The notes beneath the pieces were generated by a model, which saw only the letters and a program-made list of their open reading frames with translations, was not told where the DNA came from and ran no database searches. From Cyanobacteriota bacterium (lineage in GTDB: Bacteria; Cyanobacteriota; Cyanobacteriia; Phormidesmidales; Phormidesmidaceae), in NCBI GenBank assembly GCA_027483425.1, contig JAIXUR010000258.1:1-7736 (forward strand): a DNA stretch of 7,736 bases, in the 5' to 3' direction. Shown here piece after piece: positions 1 through 5,814 of the stretch. Positions within the stretch are counted from its first letter, which is position 1. Every line of letters starts with the position of its first letter. The position numbers and the translations under genes were made by a program.

Positions 1-3
1 CAA

Positions 4-92
4 CGGTACAGTATGGCTAAAAACCCGGTTTCTTCGTCGCTGCGCTAACGATATGACTTACATTCTGACCAACAAACCGGGTTTCTGTACCG
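4..92. repeat. Paired palindromic repeat units with inverted outer arms, downstream of pgi
   Basis: Two near-identical units, AAACCCGGTTTCT (21-33) and AAACCGGGTTTCT (74-86), lie exactly 53 bp apart. Each unit is itself a dyad (AAACC-n-GGTTT), so the pair reads both as direct and as inverted repeats. An outer 8-bp inverted repeat, CGGTACAG (4-11) with CTGTACCG (85-92), encloses them. On the minus strand the distal unit ends in a run of five T, so the structure could also act as a loose terminator for pgi, whose stop codon lies 6 bp away. Similar AAACCGGGTTT motifs are, from memory, common intergenic repeats in filamentous cyanobacteria. Whether this is a MITE-like element or a folding RNA end is inference. 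Confidence 0.6.
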
Positions 93-97
93 ACGTT

Positions 98-1687
98 CTA
101 GGTCAACGCGGCTATCTTGATCGTCTCAGGATGGCCAGGGTTACCTTGGATGACCAGGCTGCGCTGGTTGGCGTGGAGATGCCGCGCGATCGCATAGATC
201 GTCTCCACCTGGTCGGGGGCACCAGCCAGGTTCGCCAGCTCTACCAAAGTCAGGGGCTGGGCACTGTCGGCCAAGGCGTTGACCACCGCCTGTTGTAGAT
301 CGAGCACCCCAGCGGCGGCCTGCTTGCCCGCCTCGACCCCCGGCTGGTGGTAGGCATTGATATTCACCAGGGAGGCATAGAAGCCCACGGCCCGCTCGTA
401 GAGGGCAATCATGGCCCCGACGGTATGGGCGTTAACCTCTGGAATGGTGAGGGTAATGGACTGGCGCTGGTTTTCGTAGAGGGCCTTGCGAGTGCCCTGC
501 AAAAAGCCAAACAGGTAATCGCCGCTGGTGGTGCCGGGCTCGAGCTCCACCGAACCGCCGACCCGGTCCTTGAGCACCTCAATAAAGGTGACAAAGAAGC
601 TGGGCACGCCGTCTCGCAGCTGCTGCACGTAGGCGTGCTGATCGGTAGAGCCCTTGTTGCCGTAGACCGCAATACCCTGGTAGACCAGGTTGCCGTCCAG
701 GTCTTTTTCCTTGCCCAGAGACTCCATGACCAGCTGTTGCAGGTAGCGGCTAAACAGTAGCAGGCTGTCTTTGTAGGGCAGCACCACCATGTCTTTTTCG
801 CCTTTGCCGTTGCCAGCGTAGTACCAGGCCAGGGCAATCAGGGCAGCGGGGTTGCGCCGCAGGTCGGGGACACGGGTGGCGGCATCCATTTCTTTGGCTC
901 CCCCCAAAATCGAGCGAATGCTGATGTTTTGCAGGGCGGCGGGCAGCAGCCCGACGGCGGACAGCTCGGAGGTGCGACCCCCCACCCAGTCGCGCATGGG
1001 AAAGGTGGACAGCCAGTCTTCGCTGAGGGCCTGGTTTTCGAGCTTGCTGCCCCGTCCAGTGATGGCCACCGCCTGTTTGGGGAAGTTTAGCCCCCGCTGC
1101 TCGAAGCGGGTGCGCACTTCGACCATGCCGTTGCGGGTTTCGGCGGTGCCCCCCGATTTGGAGGTGACAATCACCAGGGTCGTGGCCAGGCGATCGTCCA
1201 GACGGGCCAGGATGCGATCAATGCCTTCGGGATCGGTATTGTCGATAAAGTGTATTTCCAGGGGCGGAAAGTCTGGCCCTAGGGCCTGGGCCACAAACTG
1301 GGGGCCTAGGGCCGAGCCGCCAATGCCGATGGAGAGCACGTCGGTAAAGCGCGCTTGCCCAGGCGGACAAAGGCCACCGGTGCGCACCTGGCTGGCAAAT
1401 TGTTCGATCCTGACCAGGGTCTCGAGAATATCTTGCTTGAGTTCCGGGGTAGGGGCTAGATCGGCATCGCGCAGCCAATAGTGGCCTACCATGCGGTTTT
1501 CGTCGGGGTTGGCGATCGCCCCAGCTTCAAGGGCGGCCATATCGGCAAATGCCTTGCCAAAGCGAGGCTCCATGGCGGCGACAAAGGTATCGTCAAAGCC
1601 CATGCGGCTGACGTCTAGGTAAAAGCCCAGACCTTCGTGGTAGTAGAACCAGTCTTTATAGCGTTGCCAGAGGGCGGCTGCATCCAT
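98..1687 (-). CDS. pgi: Glucose-6-phosphate isomerase
   Basis: Interconverts glucose-6-phosphate and fructose-6-phosphate in the cytoplasm, linking glycolysis, gluconeogenesis, glycogen turnover and the oxidative pentose phosphate pathway. The 529-aa product matches the usual cyanobacterial length (about 528). Visible landmarks are the first SIS domain with IGIGGSALGP (about 120-129), the sugar-phosphate loop TSKSGGTAET (175-184), the family signature VGGRTSELSAVG (235-246), MESLGK with the probable catalytic Glu322, STDQHAYVQQ with His351 for ring opening, and GVEAGKQ with Lys455. An upstream in-frame ATG at 1762 would add 25 residues that do not look like the family. The chosen ATG at 1687 has a GAGGAG ribosome site about 7 bases upstream and gives the standard N-terminus. 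The gene appears intact. A 144-bp gap separates it from the gene upstream, so it probably has its own promoter, but I could not pick one with confidence. Confidence 0.97.
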   Translation of the reverse strand: MDAAALWQRYKDWFYYHEGLGFYLDVSRMGFDDTFVAAMEPRFGKAFADMAALEAGAIANPDENRMVGHYWLRDADLAPTPELKQDILETLVRIEQFASQVRTGGLCPPGQARFTDVLSIGIGGSALGPQFVAQALGPDFPPLEIHFIDNTDPEGIDRILARLDDRLATTLVIVTSKSGGTAETRNGMVEVRTRFEQRGLNFPKQAVAITGRGSKLENQALSEDWLSTFPMRDWVGGRTSELSAVGLLPAALQNISIRSILGGAKEMDAATRVPDLRRNPAALIALAWYYAGNGKGEKDMVVLPYKDSLLLFSRYLQQLVMESLGKEKDLDGNLVYQGIAVYGNKGSTDQHAYVQQLRDGVPSFFVTFIEVLKDRVGGSVELEPGTTSGDYLFGFLQGTRKALYENQRQSITLTIPEVNAHTVGAMIALYERAVGFYASLVNINAYHQPGVEAGKQAAAGVLDLQQAVVNALADSAQPLTLVELANLAGAPDQVETIYAIARHLHANQRSLVIQGNPGHPETIKIAALT

Positions 1688-1831
1688 CCTGTCACTCCTC
1701 GGTCTAACCGGATTCACTAACGTTCTGAGGTGCAGTTTAGGATAGGACGGCAACCACAACACAAAGGGTGGCTAAACATACAACCGGATGCAGCAAGGTG
1801 AGGTGAAGCGATCGCTCCCCCGAACCCAGCC

Positions 1832-2203
1832 CTAAGCCGCTGCCTTAGCCGCCCGCAGCCGATGGGACAGGCTACGAATCACCTCCAGGGCAAACAGCGG
1901 CGTCTCCTGCACCAAGAAGAGAAAGTGGGGCTTGTCTACTATAGCCAGCTTGCAGTCGGTCTTGGCCACCGCCGTAGAGGCCCGCAGCGGCGGAATCTGT
2001 ACCAGCGCCCCCTCCCCAAATACGTCACCATGGCCAATGGTTTCAAAGACATGGCCATTGACTCGCAGATCCACGTCCCCTTCAATCACCCCATACATCA
2101 CATCCCCAGGCGTACCCACTTCAAAAATCGTTTCCCCAGCTTTGACGGTTTGGATGTGGGGGGAGGTTAGAAACAGTTCAATCACCTGGGTGGGTTCTAG
2201 CAT
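1832..2203 (-). CDS. Stand-alone cyclic nucleotide-binding domain protein
   Basis: A 123-aa protein that is essentially one cNMP-binding (CRP/PKA-type) beta-roll followed by a short C-terminal helix rich in Arg, Lys and Ala. The strands run from about residue 18 to 90 and include AGETIFEVGTPGD and YGVIEGDVDLRV. The phosphate-binding cassette reads FGEGAL...LRAST: Glu64 and Arg74 sit 10 residues apart, as in E. coli CRP (Glu72/Arg82), so cAMP or cGMP binding is plausible. There is no helix-turn-helix, membrane segment or catalytic domain, so the protein cannot act as a classical CRP regulator alone. A sensor or adaptor role through protein contacts is inference. It lies upstream of pgi in the same direction and diverges from mscL. 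No strong ribosome site precedes the ATG. The start is chosen because it begins just before the first beta-roll strand. Confidence 0.85.
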   Translation of the reverse strand: MLEPTQVIELFLTSPHIQTVKAGETIFEVGTPGDVMYGVIEGDVDLRVNGHVFETIGHGDVFGEGALVQIPPLRASTAVAKTDCKLAIVDKPHFLFLVQETPLFALEVIRSLSHRLRAAKAAA

Positions 2204-2305
2204 GGGTCAGGCTTGCTCAAGATAGATCGATGTCATAGTACCGCCTTGCCGCCGGAGGTCGGGTTAACGGCATCTTAAGCCCTAGGGCCGAGAGTTAACG
2301 ATGAC

Positions 2306-2332
2306 AGCCTGGGTTAAATCAGCCCTGGCTGC
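2306..2332. promoter_or_regulatory. Stem-loop in the divergent region between the cNMP-binding gene and mscL
   Basis: CAGCCTGGG (2306-2314) pairs with CCCTGGCTG (2324-2332) in 8 of 9 positions around a 9-base loop. No T-run follows on either strand, so it is not an obvious intrinsic terminator. It may be a protein-binding dyad or a leader hairpin; no function can be assigned. Confidence 0.35.
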
Positions 2333-2383
2333 TAGTTATGACCGTTTTTAGCCCTAACAGCCCCTTAGTGATGATCGCCATGG

Positions 2384-2407
2384 ACATAGATTCTTTTGAA
2401 TCTGTGT
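2384..2407 (+). promoter_or_regulatory. Stem-loop upstream of mscL
   Basis: A 10-bp stem (2384-2393 with 2398-2407) closed by a TTTT loop. Nine pairs are Watson-Crick and one is a T-G wobble. It ends 43 bases before the mscL start codon. If the transcript starts upstream of it, it would sit in the 5' leader. A smaller hairpin, CTAC-TGT-GTAG (2409-2419), follows directly. No terminator T-run is present. A role in leader structure or as an operator is inference. Confidence 0.4.
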
Positions 2408-2450
2408 ACTACTGTGTAGCTGTGCGTAGCGTTGATCAGGAGATAGACCG

Positions 2451-2879
2451 ATGGCCAATGGAACGGGTAGTCGCCGAGTTCGGGCTAGAGCCCTCGGCTT
2501 TTGGGATGACTTTAGAGCTTTTGCGCTCAAGGGCAGCGTGGTCGATCTAGCCGTAGCTGTCATCATCGGCGGTGCCTTCGGCTCCGTGATTAGCTCCATG
2601 GTCGAAGATGTTCTCATGCCGGCCCTTATCAATCCGCTGCTCTCCCAAGCTGGCACCGACTGGCGCGAAGCCGTAGTCGGGCCGGGCATTCGCCTGGGGA
2701 GCTTTTTAGGCACCATCCTGGACTTTTTAATTATTGCCCTGGTGCTTTATCTGATCATTCGCACCTTTGAGAGCCTTAAACGGAAGGAAGCGGCTACCGC
2801 TGAGCCCTCGGTCGAGGAGAAACTTAACGATACCCTGACTAGACTGACCGACTATCTGGAAGGCCGCCCAGAGCGCTAA
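2451..2879 (+). CDS. mscL: Large-conductance mechanosensitive channel MscL
   Basis: A pentameric inner-membrane channel that opens under membrane tension during hypo-osmotic shock and releases small solutes. The 142-aa protein has the family hallmarks in order: an N-terminal amphipathic helix FWDDFRAFALKGSVVDLA (18-35), a pore-lining TM1 with the glycine-rich AVAVIIGGAFGSVISS (34-49) and VEDVLMP (51-57), a periplasmic loop (about 60-84), TM2 LDFLIIALVLYLIIR (90-104), and a charged cytoplasmic helix (about 108-139) that forms the C-terminal bundle. The N-terminus carries about ten extra basic residues (SRRVRARA) before the conserved part. The start is supported by AGGAG at 2438-2442, 8 bases upstream. 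The gene is divergent from the cNMP-binding gene and probably monocistronic. Confidence 0.97.
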   Translation: MANGTGSRRVRARALGFWDDFRAFALKGSVVDLAVAVIIGGAFGSVISSMVEDVLMPALINPLLSQAGTDWREAVVGPGIRLGSFLGTILDFLIIALVLYLIIRTFESLKRKEAATAEPSVEEKLNDTLTRLTDYLEGRPER

Positions 2880-2910
2880 ATCAATCTGACTCAATAAATT
2901 AACAATTAAC

Positions 2911-2976
2911 CTGGGTCAGAGGCAAAACCTAGCCAGAGTCGCTATAGTGATGGCTAATTACTTGCCCCTGACCCAG
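2911..2976. repeat. Long imperfect inverted repeat between mscL and the DUF2949-like gene
   Basis: CTGGGTCAGAGGCAA (2911-2925) is the reverse complement of TTGCCCCTGACCCAG (2962-2976) apart from one base. Nested inside are TAGCCA (2930-2935) and TGGCTA (2951-2956), and near the centre CTATAG (2942-2947). The right arm ends 4 bases before the next start codon, and the centre holds a -10-like TATAGT (2943-2948). No T-run follows, so a plain rho-independent terminator for mscL is less likely than a regulatory dyad or a leader hairpin. Confidence 0.6.
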
Positions 2977-2980
2977 TTTC

Positions 2981-3187
2981 ATGCCTTCCCAACGCCAGAC
3001 CCTCCTGATTGAGTTTTTACAGACAGACCTGGCGGTTTCGTCTGAGGCGATCGCCATGGGCATGCGCAAAGCTGAGCAGGCGACTAACCTGCTCCCCATG
3101 GCTCTATGGCAGTACGGCCTAGTCACCACCGAACAGCTCAGCCAAATTTTTGACTGGCTAGAGGAGTTTGGCCCGGCGGCCTCCTAA
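2981..3187 (+). CDS. Small DUF2949-like cyanobacterial protein
   Basis: A 68-aa soluble protein of unknown function. Its C-terminal half, LPMALWQYGLVTTEQLSQIF followed by DWLEE, matches my recollection of the DUF2949 core, a short family seen in cyanobacteria. The N-terminal half (LLIEFLQTDLAVSSEAIAMG) looks helical. There is no signal peptide, membrane segment or catalytic motif. The ATG lacks a Shine-Dalgarno sequence: the preceding bases are the right arm of a long inverted repeat, so translation may be leaderless-like or controlled by the hairpin. The TAA stop overlaps the stop of convergent ssb by 4 bp. A GCGATCGC octamer lies inside the gene at 3047-3054. The family call comes from memory of its consensus and was not searched. 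Confidence 0.8.
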   Translation: MPSQRQTLLIEFLQTDLAVSSEAIAMGMRKAEQATNLLPMALWQYGLVTTEQLSQIFDWLEEFGPAAS

Positions 3188-3543
3188 AATTCTTCGTCAC
3201 CGTAGTTCACAGGAGATTCGTTCTCGCGGCGAGACCCCAGCAAATCGAGACGATCGACTCGAACCACGGGCTTGGAGCGGGCTGCGCCAGTAGCGCGATC
3301 CTGCCAATGGTCAAGCTTAATCGCACCGCTGACCCCAATCAGGCTGCCCTTGCGCACGTAGTTGGCCGCTATCTCAGCGGTTTTGCCCCACAGCTCCAGG
3401 TTAAACCAGTCGGGCTTGTCGTCGCGGCTCGATCGCCGCTTAACCGCCAGGGTCAGATTGCATACCACCGTGCCCGACTCAAAATATTTCACCTCTGGGT
3501 CAGTGCCAACTCGGCCTACCAAGGTCACTACGTTGATCGTCAT
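3184..3543 (-). CDS. ssb: Single-stranded DNA-binding protein
   Basis: A 119-aa OB-fold protein that coats single-stranded DNA in replication, recombination and repair. It starts TINVVTLVGRVGTDPEVKYF, with the conserved VTLVGRVG strand, the aromatic DNA-stacking region DWFNLELWGKTAE (45-57), the NYVRKGSLIGVSG turn (61-73) and the closing strand RVDRLDLLGS (95-104). It is the short cyanobacterial type: almost no linker and a C-terminal tip of only NYGDEEF instead of a long tail ending in DDDIPF. The acidic tip and terminal Phe that recruit partner proteins are still recognisable. An in-frame ATG at 3675 would add 44 residues unlike SSB. ATG 3543 is preferred because the OB-fold begins there and a TACAAT -10 box lies just upstream. 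The gene is convergent with the DUF2949-like gene. Confidence 0.95.
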   Translation of the reverse strand: MTINVVTLVGRVGTDPEVKYFESGTVVCNLTLAVKRRSSRDDKPDWFNLELWGKTAEIAANYVRKGSLIGVSGAIKLDHWQDRATGAARSKPVVRVDRLDLLGSRRENESPVNYGDEEF

Positions 3544-3569
3544 TGCTGCATGCCCAACACGTTCATCGC

Positions 3570-3597
3570 ATTGTAGGTCAAACTTAGAGTGTTCCAG
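3570..3597 (-). promoter_or_regulatory. Candidate ssb promoter
   Basis: On the minus strand TACAAT (3575-3570) matches the -10 consensus in five of six positions. About 16 bases further upstream a poor -35 (CTGGAA, 3597-3592) overlaps the 14-bp repeat TGGAACACTCTAAG. A transcript from here would start near 3563 and leave a leader of about 20 bases before ATG 3543. The weak -35 suggests activator dependence; that is inference. Confidence 0.4.
3583..3596. repeat. 14-bp repeat, copy 1 (ssb promoter)
   Basis: CTTAGAGTGTTCCA occurs here and again, in the same orientation, at 7374-7387 near the insertion-sequence remnant. This copy overlaps the -35 region of the candidate ssb promoter. It may be a shared binding site, an IS-end scar or chance. 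Confidence 0.4.
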
Positions 3598-3679
3598 CGC
3601 ATGACTCATCATCTGGCAACATCCAGGGACTGCGATCGGGATATGAATTATGGGATGAAATCGGCTTGGGATCATCGAT

Positions 3680-3698
3680 CAGGAACTTACAGGAACTT
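3680..3698. repeat. 10-bp-period direct repeat in the ssb-mreB region
   Basis: CAGGAACTT occurs twice (3680-3688 and 3690-3698), separated by one A, so the copies sit about one helical turn apart. Six T follow directly (3697-3702, overlapping the repeat end). It lies about 140 bp upstream of the ssb start. Tandem same-face half-sites can bind a regulator, but no known motif is recognised. Confidence 0.4.
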
Positions 3699-3811
3699 TT
3701 TTGAGAGTTTGTTCGTCATGGAAAGGTTGTGTGCAATGTCTAACGTGGGCGATCGGTGCGGCCTCTAACGGCTGATAGACAGGTAGCCAGTTACTGGTTT
3801 TTCCTTGAACG

Positions 3812-3823
3812 ATAGATATCTAT
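3812..3823. promoter_or_regulatory. 12-bp perfect palindrome upstream of mreB
   Basis: ATAGATATCTAT is a perfect palindrome that ends 3 bases before the candidate -35 of mreB. That is a typical position for an activator or repressor site. No known regulator motif is recognised. Confidence 0.35.
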
Positions 3824-3826
3824 TAC

Positions 3827-3856
3827 TGGACGTTCTGATACGAAACGTAATAGAAT
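3827..3856 (+). promoter_or_regulatory. Candidate promoter of the mreBCD operon
   Basis: TAGAAT (3851-3856) matches the -10 consensus in five of six positions, and TGGACG (3827-3832) matches the -35 in four of six, with an 18-base spacer. Transcription would start near 3863, leaving a leader of about 75 bases. Inverted TATTAC/GTAATA arms (3821-3826 and 3847-3852) bracket the spacer. Confidence 0.4.
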
Positions 3857-3939
3857 CCACTTCGACACCGCAGCTGGGCCCCTAGGGTCTGCTCTGGTTT
3901 GAGTTCATTGTTTTTCCTACTGTAGGGGCGTTATTGCCT

Positions 3940-4974
3940 GTGGCTTTCTTCGACAGATTTTCCCGCGACATGGGTATTGACCTGGGTACGGCCAATACAT
4001 TGGTGTATGTCTCTGGCAAAGGAGTAGTGCTGCAAGAGCCCTCCGTAGTCGCTATCGACCAGATCGAGAAGAAGCCCCTGGCGGTTGGCGAAGCAGCCAA
4101 GCGCATGCTCGGTCGTACCCCCGGCAACGTGGTGGCCCTGCGACCCCTACGGGATGGCGTGATTGCAGATTTTGACACCGCTGAGCTGATGCTCAAGCAC
4201 TTCATTCGCCAGGTGCACGAGGGTCGCACCCTGGTGTCGCCTCGCATTGTGATTGGTATTCCCAGTGGGGTCACCGGGGTTGAGCGGCGGGCTGTCATGG
4301 ATGCGGCCCAGCAGGCTGGGGCACGGACGGTTTATCTAATTGACGAACCGGTGGCCGCTGCGATCGGTGCGGGCCTGCCCGTGGCGGAACCGACCGGCAA
4401 CATGATCGTTGACATTGGCGGCGGCACCACTGAGGTGGCAGTCCTGAGTTTGCAGGGCACCGTGCTCAGCGAGTCGGTGCGGGTGGCTGGCGACGAACTG
4501 AGCGAAGCCATTTCTAGCTACATGAAAAAGGTACACAACCTGGTGGTGGGTGAGCGTACCTCCGAAGAAATCAAGATCAACATCGGGTCTGCCTACCCCA
4601 GCCCCGATGATCACGAAATTGCGATGGATGTGCGGGGTCTGCACTTGCTATCGGGATTGCCTCGCACGGTGACGGTGAAAAGTGCCGAAATCCGTGAGAG
4701 CATGGCCGAGCCCCTCTCGGTGATTGTGGAAGCGGTGAAGCGCACCCTGGAAAGAACCCCGCCCGAACTAGCGGCCGACATTATTGACCGGGGCATCATG
4801 CTGGCCGGAGGTGGCGCACTGCTGAAAGGGTTAGACACCCTGATTAGCCATGAAACCGGCATTTTAGTCCATGTAGCCGCCGACCCCTTGAGCTGTGTCG
4901 TGCTGGGTACAGGGCGCGTGCTCGAGAACTTTAGCCAGATGGGCCGGGTTTTCAGCGGCCGATCGAACATGTAG
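3940..4974 (+). CDS. mreB: Rod shape-determining protein MreB
   Basis: A bacterial actin homologue that forms membrane-bound ATP-dependent filaments and steers lateral cell-wall synthesis with MreC and MreD. The 344-aa product has the full actin-fold set: phosphate-1 loop GIDLGTANTLVYV (12-24), the RPLRDGVIADFD region (68-79), IGIPSGVTGVERRA (105-118), LIDEPVAAAIGAG with catalytic Glu136 (133-145), phosphate-2 loop VDIGGGTTEVAV (157-168) and the adenosine motif LAGGGALLKGLD (288-299). The amphipathic N-terminus AFFDRFSRDM fits membrane binding. No ATG is available near the front. GTG at 3940 gives the family-like N-terminus, while in-frame TTG at 3934 (2 residues longer) sits nearer the AGGGG at 3924-3928. 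Either is possible. First gene of mreBCD. Confidence 0.97.
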   Translation: MAFFDRFSRDMGIDLGTANTLVYVSGKGVVLQEPSVVAIDQIEKKPLAVGEAAKRMLGRTPGNVVALRPLRDGVIADFDTAELMLKHFIRQVHEGRTLVSPRIVIGIPSGVTGVERRAVMDAAQQAGARTVYLIDEPVAAAIGAGLPVAEPTGNMIVDIGGGTTEVAVLSLQGTVLSESVRVAGDELSEAISSYMKKVHNLVVGERTSEEIKINIGSAYPSPDDHEIAMDVRGLHLLSGLPRTVTVKSAEIRESMAEPLSVIVEAVKRTLERTPPELAADIIDRGIMLAGGGALLKGLDTLISHETGILVHVAADPLSCVVLGTGRVLENFSQMGRVFSGRSNM

Positions 4975-5007
4975 GACTGCGCTAGGGTCGTCATCTATCT
5001 AGAAAGT

Positions 5008-5814
5008 ATGTTTGCTCTACGTCGCTGGTGGACACGTCATGCCCTAAAGGCGGGAATGGTTACTCTGGCCATTTCTTCAGCTTGGCTATTGCGGGCTAAT
5101 GATGGGGCCGTTCTGTACGAAGCCTATCATTGGGTCACCCGTCCCCTACAGCCCGGCATCAGCCGAGAAGAGCAGTTTGAGAGTAGCTACATCCTCGAGC
5201 TGCAGCAACGCATTGTAGAGCTCGAATACCAAAATCGTACTCTGCAAACCCTGGCCGCCTACGAAGAGACTGCGGCCCCTGGAGGAACTCGGGCAGCGGT
5301 GATTGGGCGGGCGGCTGACCATTGGTGGCAGCACGCTATTCTGAACCGGGGCAGCCGCAGTGGGGTGGCTGTGGGCCATATTGTCACGGGGCCTGGGGGG
5401 CTAGTGGGTCGCGTAGTAGCGGTTTCCCCGAGCACCGCCAGGGTGCTCCTGATCAGTGACCCCACCAGTCGGGTCGGGGCGAAGGTGAGCCGCAGTCGAT
5501 CCATGGGGGTGGTGCGGGGTCAGTCCAACAACCGAGTGGTGATGGAGTTTTTTGAAAAAACCCCTGACGTTAAGGCGGGGGACGTGATTGTCACCTCCTC
5601 CTTTAGTCGTCTGTTTCCTCGCGATATTCCCATTGGGCGCATTGAGTCGATCGATTTAACTAAGAGCCCGGCTCCAGAGGCGGTCATTCAGCTCTCGTCA
5701 CCGCTGGCTATTTTAGAGTGGGCCACGATCTACCCCTTCGAGCCCCAGGAAACGGTCGATCTGCCGGTTATTCCCGGCGCTGCGCCAGACATTATGCCTG
5801 AGGATAGGCCATGA
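5008..5814 (+). CDS. mreC: Rod shape-determining protein MreC
   Basis: A bitopic membrane protein whose periplasmic part links MreB filaments to cell-wall synthases. The 268-aa product has a short basic cytoplasmic start (RRWWTRHALK), one membrane segment (about 15-29), a coiled-coil-like stretch (about 54-85, rich in Glu, Gln and Leu) for dimerisation, and the two-beta-barrel core. Core family motifs are HAILNRGSRSGVAVG (109-123), GLVGRVVAVSPSTARVLLIS (131-150), then DPTSRVGAKV (151-160), and AGDVIVTSSFSRLFPRDIPI (190-209), then GRI. The C-terminus is a proline-rich tail. It starts 33 bp after mreB with only a weak ribosome site (GAAAG), and its stop overlaps the mreD start in ATGA, which implies translational coupling. 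Confidence 0.95.
   Translation: MFALRRWWTRHALKAGMVTLAISSAWLLRANDGAVLYEAYHWVTRPLQPGISREEQFESSYILELQQRIVELEYQNRTLQTLAAYEETAAPGGTRAAVIGRAADHWWQHAILNRGSRSGVAVGHIVTGPGGLVGRVVAVSPSTARVLLISDPTSRVGAKVSRSRSMGVVRGQSNNRVVMEFFEKTPDVKAGDVIVTSSFSRLFPRDIPIGRIESIDLTKSPAPEAVIQLSSPLAILEWATIYPFEPQETVDLPVIPGAAPDIMPEDRP

Larger units (their letters stand above)
3544..3939. other. Divergent intergenic region between ssb and mreB
   Basis: This 396-bp stretch holds no convincing gene. It contains the candidate ssb promoter (3570-3597), the 14-bp repeat (3583-3596), the CAGGAACTT direct repeat (3680-3698), a tiny hairpin CCAG-TTA-CTGG followed by TTTTT (3787-3802), the palindrome ATAGATATCTAT (3812-3823) and a candidate mreB promoter (3827-3856). 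The only plus-strand reading frame between 3700 and 3800 that starts with ATG is 16 codons long (3718-3768) and lacks a ribosome site. Confidence 0.6.

Noticed and set aside
852..1481. 209-codon plus-strand open frame inside pgi
   Set aside because: It lies wholly antisense to a clear glucose-6-phosphate isomerase; its translation is Ser/Arg/Pro-rich and low in recognisable motifs, as expected from the opposite strand of a GC-rich gene.
1688..1762. N-terminal extension of pgi from ATG 1762
   Set aside because: The 25 extra residues are unlike the family, and ATG 1687 has a good ribosome site and gives the usual length.
2338..2550. 70-codon plus-strand frame overlapping the mscL start
   Set aside because: It overlaps mscL in another frame, has no ribosome site or recognisable motif, and spans the two leader hairpins.
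3544..3675. 44-residue N-terminal extension of ssb from ATG 3675
   Set aside because: It is not SSB-like in sequence and would place the candidate ssb promoter inside the coding region.
3718..3768. 16-codon open frame between ssb and mreB
   Set aside because: It is too short, has no ribosome site and shows no recognisable motif.
4611..4994. 127-codon minus-strand frame inside mreB
   Set aside because: It is antisense to a highly conserved gene and its translation has no family resemblance.
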